DNA from: Porphyrobacter sp. | Lineage (GTDB): Bacteria > Pseudomonadota > Alphaproteobacteria > Sphingomonadales > Sphingomonadaceae | Direction of reading: 5' to 3' | DNA: 64,000 bases | Assembly (NCBI GenBank): GCA_027531395.1 | Contig: JAPZRO010000003.1 | Coordinates: forward strand, 186,001 to 250,000 | Part shown: piece after piece, positions 46,155 to 54,298 of the stretch | Layout of the letters: every line of letters begins with the position of its first letter | How positions within the stretch are numbered: position 1 is the first letter of the stretch | Notes under the pieces: generated by a model | Seen by the model: only the letters and a program-made list of their open reading frames with translations | What the model was told of the DNA's origin: nothing | The model's database searches: none | Program-made: the position numbers and the translations under genes

Positions 46155-47096
46155 TCACTGCGCCGAGATAACCCAGACACCGCCGTCCCGGCGCACCTTC
46201 ATGCCGAGGATCGGCTCAAGCGAGCGCGGATCGGCGCGGACCTGATCGAGCGCGATGCTGCCCGACAGCCGGACTGCGCTGCCCGCGCTGCCAGCCTCGA
46301 ACGCAATGCCGGTCGCCCGGGAGAGTTCGGCTGCGACCTCGGCAGGGCCAGCATCGCGGAAAGTGATCCGCCCGCGCGACCATTCGCCGACTTCGTCCGG
46401 GTCCACCGGCATGACGGTGTAGCTGCCGGCGGCCAGCACCGCCTTGCGGCCCGCATCGACCCGCAGCGCCTGCGCCGCCGGGTTCACCACCACCGCGCCT
46501 TCGGACACGGCAAGATCGAGTCCGTCGGCATTCATCCGCACATCGAACACCGTTCCTGCATCGACAAGCGTCTCGCTACCGACGGCGAGCACGAAGGGAT
46601 CGCGCGCGTCGTGGCGGATGGTGAACAATGCCTGCCCGGCCTCGAGCCGGGCCTTCCGCTTGCCCTCGCCCGCAATCGCGATGCGGCTGCCGCCGCCCAG
46701 TGTGATCGTGCTGCCGTCCGAAAGCGCGATAAGGCGGGTTTCGCCCGGCGCGGTAGCATAGTCCGCCTCGCCGCGTGCGCCCGGCCACAGCAGGAAGGTG
46801 GCGACCAGCACAAGCGAGGCAGCGATCGCGGTCCCGATCCAGGCCCAGCGCCGGCCCGCCAGCGGGGGCGGTGGATTGTCGTTGGCGGGCGCCGAGGCCA
46901 CATCGGGCACGCCAGGCGCAGCCTCAAGCAGCGATGCCGCCTCGTCGAGCGCGAATTGCACCGTGTCATAGGCTTCGGCATGGGCCGGATCGCCTTCGAG
47001 CCACGCAGTGAAGTCGTCCCAGTCGCCGAATTCCGGATCAGACACGCGCGCGGCCCAACGGATCGCTTCCTCGCGGATGGACGGGTCAGGGTTCAT
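46155..47096 (-). CDS. FecR-type anti-sigma factor / signal transducer
   Basis: A 313-aa inner-membrane protein that relays receptor occupancy to the ECF sigma factor. The N-terminal DUF4880 segment (IREEAIRWAARVSDPEFGDW) is the cytoplasmic sigma-binding part. A single membrane helix lies at about 83-103 (WIGTAIAASLVLVATFLLW). The FecR periplasmic domain follows (TRLIALSDGSTITLGGGSRI, VDAGTVFDVRMNADGLDLAV). The end, RGRITFRDAGPAEVAAELSR, looks like an STN-type module. It lies 38 bases after the sigma gene and 4 bases before the receptor. Confidence 0.92.
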   Translation of the reverse strand: MNPDPSIREEAIRWAARVSDPEFGDWDDFTAWLEGDPAHAEAYDTVQFALDEAASLLEAAPGVPDVASAPANDNPPPPLAGRRWAWIGTAIAASLVLVATFLLWPGARGEADYATAPGETRLIALSDGSTITLGGGSRIAIAGEGKRKARLEAGQALFTIRHDARDPFVLAVGSETLVDAGTVFDVRMNADGLDLAVSEGAVVVNPAAQALRVDAGRKAVLAAGSYTVMPVDPDEVGEWSRGRITFRDAGPAEVAAELSRATGIAFEAGSAGSAVRLSGSIALDQVRADPRSLEPILGMKVRRDGGVWVISAQ

Positions 47097-47134
47097 GGCG
47101 TGCTACTCCTGACAGGGTAACGGAGACGATGCGC

Positions 47135-47653
47135 TCAAACCTCATCGAGCGTCCTCCGCAAGTCGGCGACCGCGCGATAGGCGCGCCTCAGGTCACTTTC
47201 CACCGTGCTGATACTGATGCCGAGTTCGGCGGCGATGTCGCGCTGGGCGAGACCGTCGATGCGGTGGCGGCGGAAGATCCTGGCGGGCCGCTCGCCCAGC
47301 GCGGCGAGCGCCTGTTCGACCCTGGTGACGTGCTGGCGCGCGGCGATGCTGCGTTCGGCATCGGGCGACGGGGCGATATCCTCGGCGAGACCCGGCTGGG
47401 CCTCGGACCAGGCCTGTTCGCGCAGTGCTTCCTGGCGGCGGGCGCGATAGCGGTCGATCATCAGCCGGTCGGCCGCGCGCATCATGTAGGCAAGGTTGGC
47501 GGCTGCCTCGCTGTCAGCCGCCCGCGCCAGCCGCAGCCACAATTCCTGCAGCAGGTCCTCTGCCGCATCGCCGGCCCCGCGCGCGGCAAGGAAGCGCAGC
47601 AGCCGCGGCCGGTGGGCGAGGTAGGCCTGCTCGAGCTTTGGGTTGGAAGCCAT
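47135..47653 (-). CDS. ECF RNA polymerase sigma factor, FecI-like
   Basis: A 172-aa sigma-70 factor of the extracytoplasmic-function class. Region 2 is at about 10-75 (YLAHRPRLLRFLAARGAGDA, AEDLLQELWLRLARA, YMMRAADRLMIDRYRARRQ). Region 4 is at about 110-165 (RVEQALAALGERPARIFRRH, GLAQRDIAAELGISISTVES). It should direct transcription of the downstream fecR and receptor genes when the receptor signals. The ATG at 47653 gives the standard FecI-like N-terminus; the longer frame to 47752 adds a Pro-rich, unlikely extension. Confidence 0.9.
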   Translation of the reverse strand: MASNPKLEQAYLAHRPRLLRFLAARGAGDAAEDLLQELWLRLARAADSEAAANLAYMMRAADRLMIDRYRARRQEALREQAWSEAQPGLAEDIAPSPDAERSIAARQHVTRVEQALAALGERPARIFRRHRIDGLAQRDIAAELGISISTVESDLRRAYRAVADLRRTLDEV

Positions 47654-47878
47654 GGGATGAACAGGAACCGCAGGATCCGGGGGTGTAGAAGAAGCGTTGC
47701 TTAAGGGACGCTCTGGATGAACGCGGGCCGAACCAGCCCGGTCCGATCCCATCCGCCCGGGCCGGTGGCACGGAGTCCCGCGTGATGCAATCCCCGCTCG
47801 ACGAACCGCCCCGCAGCGTCCGGCAAGCGGGTTTGGGACATTGCCCGGTCAAGGCGCAAGGGCGAGGACAGAGCCAAA

Positions 47879-47906
47879 GGACCGGACGCCTTTCGGCGTC
47901 TGGTCC
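47879..47906 (-). terminator. Terminator after the CPBP protease gene
   Basis: A 12-bp stem (47879-47890 with 47895-47906, one G-T pair) has a 4-base loop. Read on the minus strand it follows the protease stop at 47972 by about 65 bases and is followed by TTTGG. Confidence 0.5.
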
Positions 47907-47923
47907 TCAACTGACTTCAGTCT

Positions 47924-47992
47924 CGAAACGTCGAGATAGCGAGAGCAGCGGAAAATGTTCTGCTTGAAAGGTCAGACTGCAATTGATTTCGC
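47924..47992 (+). repeat. 69-bp dispersed repeat, copy 2
   Basis: Matches 29297-29365 at 64 of 69 positions. This copy overlaps the last seven codons and stop of the CPBP protease gene, which read AKSIAV then stop. The gene's present 3' end is therefore made of repeat sequence. Confidence 0.75.
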
Positions 47993-48859
47993 GGTCTTCG
48001 GCTGGCTCCAGAACGGCAGCACCACGTGCCCGGCGCGCACCGCCTTGTAGGCGAGGAAAGCGCCGGTGCTCGTCGCGATGATGCAGGGAATGAGGCTCGC
48101 TTCGAGCCCGAAGCCGCCGCCGGTCACCAGATCGGGGCCGGTGAACACCGTCTTGAACAGGCCCGGCTGCGCGATGCTGCCCGAGACCACCCCGCCGAAC
48201 ACCGCCGACTGGGTGTAGTTCCAGGCGATGTGGAAACCGATCCCGAGCCACAGCCGGCGGGTCAGCATATAGGCCGCCGCCAGCAGCAGGCCGGCCTCGA
48301 TACTGATGAAGATCGCGCCGGTGAGCGTCGCGTCGGGGTTCATCAGGTGGACAAAGCCGAACACCACCGAGGAGACCACCACCGAAATCCAGCTGCCGAG
48401 CCATTCCTCGACGATCCGGTAGAGCACGCCGCGGAACAGCAGTTCCTCCAGAAAGCCCGCGCTGCACGCCTGATAGAGCGCGGGGATCATGACCACCACC
48501 GGGTTCATGCCCTCGATCCGCCCGTAGCCGAGCACGATCAGCACCAGCACGCCGAGGGTATAGAGCCCCGAGCCGACCAGCATCCCGATGGCGAGTTCCC
48601 TGAGCCCGGGACTGAGCGCCAGATCGCTGATCTCGCGGCGTTCGATGAATTTCCCGAAGCCGATGTAGATCCACATCGCGAGCGAGACCATGCCGGCCAC
48701 GCCGAAGCTCGCCAGCACGTGATTGCCGCCGGACAGTTCCAGAAAGGCATTGCTGAAGCCGAGGCAGTAGAACATCGGGTAACCGAGCAGGAACAGCTTG
48801 ATCGGCGGAAATTGCAGGATGCGCAGCCACAGCGGCGTCGGTTCGGCGTGGTCGGTCAT
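47972..48859 (-). CDS. CPBP-family intramembrane metalloprotease
   Basis: A 295-aa membrane protein of the Abi/CPBP (Rce1-like) family. About eight helices are present. The catalytic EExxxR is in SAGFLEELLFRGVLYRIVEE, the second motif in VVFGFVHLMNP and the third His in GIGFHIAWNYTQ. GGGGGATCATGTC precedes the ATG at 48859. Substrates are unknown; some members act in peptide processing or immunity. It starts 47 bases after the M13 peptidase gene on the same strand. Its last codons lie in a 69-bp repeat, so the native C-terminus may have been changed. Confidence 0.85.
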   Translation of the reverse strand: MTDHAEPTPLWLRILQFPPIKLFLLGYPMFYCLGFSNAFLELSGGNHVLASFGVAGMVSLAMWIYIGFGKFIERREISDLALSPGLRELAIGMLVGSGLYTLGVLVLIVLGYGRIEGMNPVVVMIPALYQACSAGFLEELLFRGVLYRIVEEWLGSWISVVVSSVVFGFVHLMNPDATLTGAIFISIEAGLLLAAAYMLTRRLWLGIGFHIAWNYTQSAVFGGVVSGSIAQPGLFKTVFTGPDLVTGGGFGLEASLIPCIIATSTGAFLAYKAVRAGHVVLPFWSQPKTAKSIAV

Positions 48860-48906
48860 GACATGATCCCCCTTGTCGTTGATGGAAACTGCGCCCGGCG
48901 TGATCG

Positions 48907-50955
48907 TCACCAGATCCGCACCCTTTGCTCGGGCGGCAGGTAGAGCTTGTCGCCCGGCTTGACCCCGAAGGCCTCGTACCAGGCGTCGACATTGCGGACG
49001 ACGCCGTTGACCCGGAACTCGCCCGGCGAATGGACGTCGGACAGCACCTTGCGGCGGATCTCGGCTTCCCCGGTGATGTTGCGCCACAGCTGGCCCCACG
49101 CGAGGAAGAAGCGCTGGTCGCCAGTGAAGCCGTCGATCACCGGCGCCTTGCCGCCCTGCTTGTCCGCCACGTAGGCGCGATAGGCGGCATAGGCGACCGA
49201 CAGGCCGCCGAGATCGCCGATGTTCTCGCCGAGGTTCTGGCGGCCGTTGATCGCGAGGCCGGGCAGCGGCTCGTAGCCGTTGAACTGCTCGACCAGACCG
49301 GCGGTGCGCTTCTCGAATTCGGCGCGGCTGGCGTCGGTCCACCAGTTGCGCAACTTGCCGTCACCGTCCTGACGGCTGCCCTGATCGTCGAAGCCATGCC
49401 CGATCTCGTGGCCGATAACCGCCGCGATCGAGCCGAAATTGACCGCGATGTCGGCCTTGGGATCGAAGAACAGCGGCTGCAGGATCCCGGCGGGGAAAAT
49501 GATCGCGTTTGCGGACGGGCTGTAGCCGGCGTTGATCTCGTGCGGGGAATAGGGAAACTCCCAGGCCCGCGTGCCTTCCTCGAGCTTCTTCAGGCTGTCC
49601 TTGTGCGCCCATTGCTGCAGCCGCCACCGGTTGCCGACCAGATCGTCGGGCGCGATCCTGACGCCGGAGCGATCGTGCCATTGCTCGGGAAAGCCGATCT
49701 TGGTGGTGATCCGCTCGAGCTTGCGCAGCGCCTCGGCGCGGGTCGGCTCGTCCATCCAATCAAGCTGCGCGATCCGCGCGGCATAGGTGGCGCGCAGATA
49801 GCCGACCATCTCGGCGACCTTGGCCCGGTCTGAGGGGCCGAAGTAGTTTGCGACATAGAGCCGCCCGATCTCCTCGCCCAGCACGGCGTTGACGGCGGCG
49901 ATGCTCTCGAACGCGGCGGCGCGGCGCTTGGGGACGGATTGCAGGCGCTTGCTGTGGAAGTCGAAATGGGCCTGCACCCAGGGTTCGGACAGCGATGCCG
50001 CCCAGGCATCGAGCGTCTTGAACATCAGGAAGGATTGCAGGTCGCGCACCGGGGTGGCGGCGAACAGCTGCGCCATGTCCTTCACCGCGCTGTCGGTCAT
50101 CACCTTGAGCCGCTGCTGGCCGGCAAAGCCCTGTTCGGCAAGGAAGGCATCCCATTCGAAGCCGGGCGCATAGGCCTTGAGCTCGGCTGGCGACATGACG
50201 GTGTTCATCCGCACAACGTCGCGCGTCTGGGCGAGGCTCCAGTGCTTCTGGGCAATCGCGATCTCGAGCGCCAGCACGGCTTCCGCGCGGCCATCGGGAT
50301 CGTCGATCCCGGCGCGGCGGAAACTCTCGGCAATGTAGTCGCGCAGCGCCTGCCGGTGGCCGATATAGGGCTCGGCATCGGCAAGGTAGTAATCGCGCGA
50401 GGGCATCGTCAGCCCGCTGGCACCGATCGCCGCGATCTGGCGGGCCGGATCGTCGACATCGGCCACCACGCCCCCGCCGATGAAGCCGTCCATCCACGGA
50501 TAGGCCATGATCCGCGCGAACCCGGCGCGGTCCTGCGTGCCGCCGATGATCGCCAACGTGCTGGCAATCGGCGTGATGCCGAGCGCATTGCGACGCTCCA
50601 TGTCGGCGTGCGAGCGATGGAAGTCGTCGATCATCTGTTCGGGACTGCCCGGTTCGTCGGTGCTCTCACGCGCCATCGCGATCAGTTCGGCGACCCGCTG
50701 TTCGGTGGCGAGATAGACCTCGACCGAGGCGTCGATATAGGGAACGCCCTCGGGCGGCTTGGCGGTCTTGAGCCAGCCTTCGTTGACATAGCGGTAGAAG
50801 TCGTCGCCCGGACGCACCGTCGGCGAGATGCTGTCGCGATCGACACCCCACGCGGGGCTGTCCGGTTCCGAGCGCGCTCCCGAGCGCGCCAATGCGACCG
50901 AAACCGGCTGGAGCAGCAGCGAAATGGCAGCAACCGATGCAAGCAGGGACTTCAT
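48907..50955 (-). CDS. M13 family zinc metallopeptidase (neprilysin/PepO-like)
   Basis: A 682-aa periplasmic endopeptidase with a signal peptide (LLASVAAISLLLQPVSVALA). The zinc site is VIGHEIGHGFDDQG (HExxH, about residue 513). The third ligand is Glu in NLGENIGDLGG (about 577), and the substrate-binding NAxY-type motif is INAGYSPSANAIIFPAG. Length and order match bacterial PepO-type enzymes, which cleave oligopeptides. The ATG at 50955 opens the signal peptide. It precedes a CPBP protease gene, so the two proteases may be co-expressed. Confidence 0.93.
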   Translation of the reverse strand: MKSLLASVAAISLLLQPVSVALARSGARSEPDSPAWGVDRDSISPTVRPGDDFYRYVNEGWLKTAKPPEGVPYIDASVEVYLATEQRVAELIAMARESTDEPGSPEQMIDDFHRSHADMERRNALGITPIASTLAIIGGTQDRAGFARIMAYPWMDGFIGGGVVADVDDPARQIAAIGASGLTMPSRDYYLADAEPYIGHRQALRDYIAESFRRAGIDDPDGRAEAVLALEIAIAQKHWSLAQTRDVVRMNTVMSPAELKAYAPGFEWDAFLAEQGFAGQQRLKVMTDSAVKDMAQLFAATPVRDLQSFLMFKTLDAWAASLSEPWVQAHFDFHSKRLQSVPKRRAAAFESIAAVNAVLGEEIGRLYVANYFGPSDRAKVAEMVGYLRATYAARIAQLDWMDEPTRAEALRKLERITTKIGFPEQWHDRSGVRIAPDDLVGNRWRLQQWAHKDSLKKLEEGTRAWEFPYSPHEINAGYSPSANAIIFPAGILQPLFFDPKADIAVNFGSIAAVIGHEIGHGFDDQGSRQDGDGKLRNWWTDASRAEFEKRTAGLVEQFNGYEPLPGLAINGRQNLGENIGDLGGLSVAYAAYRAYVADKQGGKAPVIDGFTGDQRFFLAWGQLWRNITGEAEIRRKVLSDVHSPGEFRVNGVVRNVDAWYEAFGVKPGDKLYLPPEQRVRIW

Positions 50956-51001
50956 CGCACCCTCCCCCGAGCAAGCCTTGCGCCTGACGCGCCGGAAGAC
51001 T

Positions 51002-51040
51002 GCGGCTGACCGGATTTGCCTCACCTCCCCGGTCAGCCGC
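51002..51040 (-). terminator. Terminator-like hairpin after the duplicated-domain protein gene
   Basis: A perfect 12-bp stem (51002-51013 with 51029-51040) and 15-base loop lie between the stop at 51096 and the M13 start at 50955, both on the minus strand. Confidence 0.5.
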
Positions 51041-51095
51041 CTCGCGTCATGGCCTAAGCGCCGGACCTCGAGCCGTCATTCGCTTGATCGGCGGT

Positions 51096-51893
51096 CTAGT
51101 CGCGGCAGGTGCGCGGCGAGACGCTCTCGATCGAGTAGATATAGCCGTTGCGCGAATTGACCACGAGGCACTGCTTCGAACTCGCGCGCCAATAGGTCAT
51201 GTAGCGGCCCTGATCGGTGCGCTTGTTGTCGAGCTGGGTGAAGCCCCGGCTCGTGAGCTGGCCGGTGGCGTAATTGCGCTCCTGCCCGTTGAGATCGTTG
51301 AACTCGGCATAGCCGCTGTAGCCGCCGCCGCCGCGGTAACCGCCGCGGTAGCTGGTCTGGTTCTCGCGCTCGCGCACGCCGCTGTCATAGCCCGAGGAAT
51401 AGGCGTCCGAGCGGCTGTAGTTGTGATAGGCCTGCCCGTAGAGCCCGTCGCGGTGGCCGCGCTCGAAATCGGACATGCCGCGCTCGTCATAATCGGCGTC
51501 GCCGCGGTGGTGCGACTTGCTGGCGAGCGCCGCGATGCCGAGCAGCGCCGCCGCGCCGACCGCAACCGCCGCTGCCTTGTCGCCGCTGCCGCCCTTCTGG
51601 TTGCAGTCGGCATTGGTGGTCTGGTCGATCGACTGGAAGTTGCCATCATAGGTCACGACCTTGATGCATTCCTTGGTGTTGCCGTTCCACCAGTAGGTGA
51701 TCTTGCTGTCGTATTCGGCGTGGCCCGAGATCATGTGGAAGCCGCGATATTCGAGCTGGTCATTCCCGCTCGAGCCCTTGGCGCCGACCAGATCGCGCAC
51801 CGAAGGCGGCGTCTTGGCGACCGCTGCCACCGGAGCCACCACCATGCCTGCCGTCGCCAGCAGCGCACACATCTTGCTTGCAAGTTTCATCAT
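51096..51893 (-). CDS. Hypothetical exported protein with a duplicated domain
   Basis: A 265-aa protein with a signal peptide (ASKMCALLATAGMVVAPVAAVA). Two related domains flank a hydrophobic segment and a Gly/Tyr/Arg-rich linker. The first has LVGAKGSSGNDQLEYRGFHM, YWWNGNTKECIKVVTYDG and a closing Cys. The second has LNGQERNYATGQLTSRGFTQ, YWRASSKQCLVVNSRNGYIY and a closing Cys. Each probably has one disulphide. The central AAAVAVGAAALLGIAALAS could be a membrane or glycine-zipper segment. Family and function unknown. GGGGGAT precedes the ATG at 51893. Confidence 0.7.
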   Translation of the reverse strand: MMKLASKMCALLATAGMVVAPVAAVAKTPPSVRDLVGAKGSSGNDQLEYRGFHMISGHAEYDSKITYWWNGNTKECIKVVTYDGNFQSIDQTTNADCNQKGGSGDKAAAVAVGAAALLGIAALASKSHHRGDADYDERGMSDFERGHRDGLYGQAYHNYSRSDAYSSGYDSGVRERENQTSYRGGYRGGGGYSGYAEFNDLNGQERNYATGQLTSRGFTQLDNKRTDQGRYMTYWRASSKQCLVVNSRNGYIYSIESVSPRTCRD

Positions 51894-52007
51894 ACCATCC
51901 CCCTCAATCAATCCCACGTATCCAGTCAGAAAGGTGACATACAAGTCCTTCAAAGGCATTGGACATTTCAGGCCACGCTTTGGTCGTTTCGCGCCATACG
52001 GTAGCCC

Positions 52008-52790
52008 TCAGCCCGCGCTCTCCCCGTCATCGCGCCAGCCCGCGCGCACGGTTTCGCTGCGCACCAGCCACAACCCGTAGAGGAACAGCGGGCCGGTGAG
52101 GATCAGGCCAAAGGTCAGCTGCTCGATGACATCGGCGGGTGCAGCAGCCTTGCCGCCCCCGCCGCTGCCGACCAGGAACACGGTGAAGTCCCACAAGGCA
52201 TGGATCACCATGATCGGGATGATCGAGCGGGTGCGGATACGGATCGCGAGATAGGCGCAGCCGCTCATGAAGGCGTTGAGCGCCTGGACCCCGGCACCCG
52301 CCAGCTCGCCGGTCAGGATCGCGTTGAAGACATGGACCGATCCGAACGCGGCCGACACCAGCAGGAACCCGGCCCAGAACGGCAAGGCCTTGCGCGCCGC
52401 GCCCCACAGCACCCCGCGAAACGCCAGTTCCTCGCTGAAGCCCACCATCGCGGTGTTGACCAGCACCATCGTCACCGCGCCCGCCTCGAGCTTGCCGGTG
52501 GTCACGCCGACAGTCGCAAGCCCGGCGAGATAGAGCGCCGGCAGCCACAGCAGCTTCCACCAGCCCGGCGGCGAGGGGGCGCGGAAGCCCATGTCGCGCC
52601 AGCCGGCGATCAGCACTGCGGTCACGAGGAACGCCGCTGCCCCGGCGACACCCCAGGCGAGGCTCTTCGTGATCAGCTCCTGCAGCGTGGTCGTGCCCTC
52701 GAGCTGCAAGGTCGGCACCACCATCGTGATCGCCGCCCAGATTGCGACCACCAGGATGGCCAGGCCGAGCCGTTTCATCGGTGAAGTCAT
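52008..52790 (-). CDS. CPBP-family intramembrane metalloprotease
   Basis: A 260-aa membrane protein of the Abi/CPBP family. The catalytic motifs are VGFSEELAFRGVLWGA (EExxxR), SAAFGSVHVFNAIL and MVIHALWDFTVFL. It has about seven to eight helices. Its ATG (52790) overlaps the stop of the upstream membrane-protein gene by 4 bases (ATGA), so translation is coupled. The second such protease in this stretch; it differs enough from the one at 47972 not to be a recent duplicate. Confidence 0.87.
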   Translation of the reverse strand: MTSPMKRLGLAILVVAIWAAITMVVPTLQLEGTTTLQELITKSLAWGVAGAAAFLVTAVLIAGWRDMGFRAPSPPGWWKLLWLPALYLAGLATVGVTTGKLEAGAVTMVLVNTAMVGFSEELAFRGVLWGAARKALPFWAGFLLVSAAFGSVHVFNAILTGELAGAGVQALNAFMSGCAYLAIRIRTRSIIPIMVIHALWDFTVFLVGSGGGGKAAAPADVIEQLTFGLILTGPLFLYGLWLVRSETVRAGWRDDGESAG

Positions 52791-53467
52791 GTCGCCATCT
52801 CCCTTGCCGTGGCAAAACCGATAAGCACCGCAGTCAGCGTGATCAGCACCAGCGCAGCGATGACTGACCCCACGGCATTGAGGACAGCGCCGCCATAGCC
52901 GAGCTTGAGCTTGCCCCGGAACCACAGGGTCTGCTGCGCGAGATACCAGATCATCCCGCCCGCGAAGAGCACGTTGGCGACCATGATCTGATTGGGGCCG
53001 CCAAGTTGCCACAGGTTGGTCGACACGCTGATCGCCAGCGTGATCGGCGCGGTGACGAAGCACTGGCTGTAGAACACCGGGCGCAGGGTCTCGCGGTCGA
53101 GCGCGATCCCGAGGCCGGACAGCAAGCGCAAGGACAGGACCAGCGGCAGCAGGCTGAACATGAACACGCGGAACATCAGGAGGTTCTGGGTGTCCTGCAG
53201 GAAGCCGGGCATGGCCGCCTCCGACGACGATGGCAGGGCCAGCTCGATCACATGGCCGAGCGCGAGGCACATCATCAGGAACAGCGGCGGGCTGAGCGTG
53301 TCGCTATATTGTTCGGACTGGACATCGCCGAGTTCGGTATCGGCATAGTCCATCATGCGCTGCGGGTGGCGGAACGTGAGGTAGAGGGTGCGCGGGAAGA
53401 ACACCAGCATCACCATGACTTCATAGAGCAGCTCTTCGAGCGACTTCAGCAGCCTCATGAAGTCCAT
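52787..53467 (-). CDS. Integral membrane protein, permease-like
   Basis: A 226-aa protein with about five membrane helices (SPPLFLMMCLALGHVIELAL, FRVFMFSLLPLVLSLRLLSG, FVTAPITLAISVSTNLW, IMVANVLFAGGMIWYLAQ, AVLNAVGSVIAALVLITLTA) and a cytoplasmic N-terminus with an amphipathic helix. The layout recalls Yip1-type or DUF-class membrane proteins, but I cannot name the family. It is coupled to the CPBP protease by a 4-base overlap and preceded by a lipoprotein gene, suggesting a three-gene operon in which it may be the protease's partner. Confidence 0.7.
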   Translation of the reverse strand: MDFMRLLKSLEELLYEVMVMLVFFPRTLYLTFRHPQRMMDYADTELGDVQSEQYSDTLSPPLFLMMCLALGHVIELALPSSSEAAMPGFLQDTQNLLMFRVFMFSLLPLVLSLRLLSGLGIALDRETLRPVFYSQCFVTAPITLAISVSTNLWQLGGPNQIMVANVLFAGGMIWYLAQQTLWFRGKLKLGYGGAVLNAVGSVIAALVLITLTAVLIGFATAREMAT

Positions 53468-53511
53468 GGCTGCCTATCCCCTCCCGCGCCTGCCGCCCGG
53501 CCGCGCCACGC

Positions 53512-53979
53512 TCAACCGCCGAGCACGAAGGCGTCGGGAATCTCGTAGGTTTCGGTGCCGAGCTTGGCGGTCGTCACATCGCCCTTCTTCTCCGAGCTGA
53601 TCGCCATCGCGGCCGTGCCGTCAGCCTCGGCGGTGCTGAAGCTCAGGAAGCTGCCATTGGGATTGAAGAAGATGATCCGCTTGGTGCCGTCGGCCAGCGT
53701 CACCTCGACCGTCGCTCCGTCGGCGCCGTTGCGGATCACGCCCGCATCGCACATGCCGGCGGCTGCGCCCTTGTAGCCGGCGCAGGAAATCTGCGCGGTG
53801 GCGTTGTAGTTGGTGCCCGCGACCTTGGCATCGCCTTGGCTGTCGCCATCGCCGGGGACGGCCGCCGCCTGCTCGGCCGGTGCGGCCTCGGGCGCTTCAG
53901 CGGCCTCGGGCGCGCCGCCGCCGCAAGCAGCAAGCGCGAGCAGCATGGCAGGCGCAGCGATCTTCGCGATGTTGTGCAT
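53512..53979 (-). CDS. Hypothetical lipoprotein
   Basis: A 155-aa protein with a clear lipobox (APAMLLALAACGGG) and an Ala/Glu/Pro linker. The compact C-terminal domain of about 95 residues has ISCAGYKGAAAGMCDAGVIR (two cysteines), VEVTLADGTKRIIFF and NPNGSFLSFSTAEADGTAAM, ending in TYEIPDAFVLGG. The domain looks like a small beta-sandwich. I do not recognise the family. It is first of the probable operon with the membrane protein and CPBP protease. Confidence 0.75.
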   Translation of the reverse strand: MHNIAKIAAPAMLLALAACGGGAPEAAEAPEAAPAEQAAAVPGDGDSQGDAKVAGTNYNATAQISCAGYKGAAAGMCDAGVIRNGADGATVEVTLADGTKRIIFFNPNGSFLSFSTAEADGTAAMAISSEKKGDVTTAKLGTETYEIPDAFVLGG

Positions 53980-54298
53980 GTCGGTAATCCCCCCTCAATC
54001 GGCGGTGGCCCCGAAGAACCGCGCCTTTATCGATCCAGCCGCGATAGTGGGTAAGAATGCACCTGCATTCCATTGTCATTCGCGGCCACGGACTGGACAA
54101 ATCGCGCCACGTGCCATCGGCTTCGCTTGCTTATCTTCTTGCCCGAAGGGTAATTTCTGCATAGCTTTGTTTCTTCCGTAGCGTGGGGCGGAAGTTTCAG
54201 AAATGAATTCGGTCGACGATAGATCGGGGCAGTTGCTGGCTGGCGTGCGCGCCGGGTCCTAGGGACTGGCGCGTGCCGACGCGGAAATCGCGGTCGCC

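Noticed and set aside
47907..49342. Longer minus-strand frames extending the CPBP protease upstream or in other frames
   Set aside because: The upstream extension overlaps the M13 peptidase 3' end out of frame. The ATG at 48859 has a good ribosome-binding site and opens the membrane protein normally.
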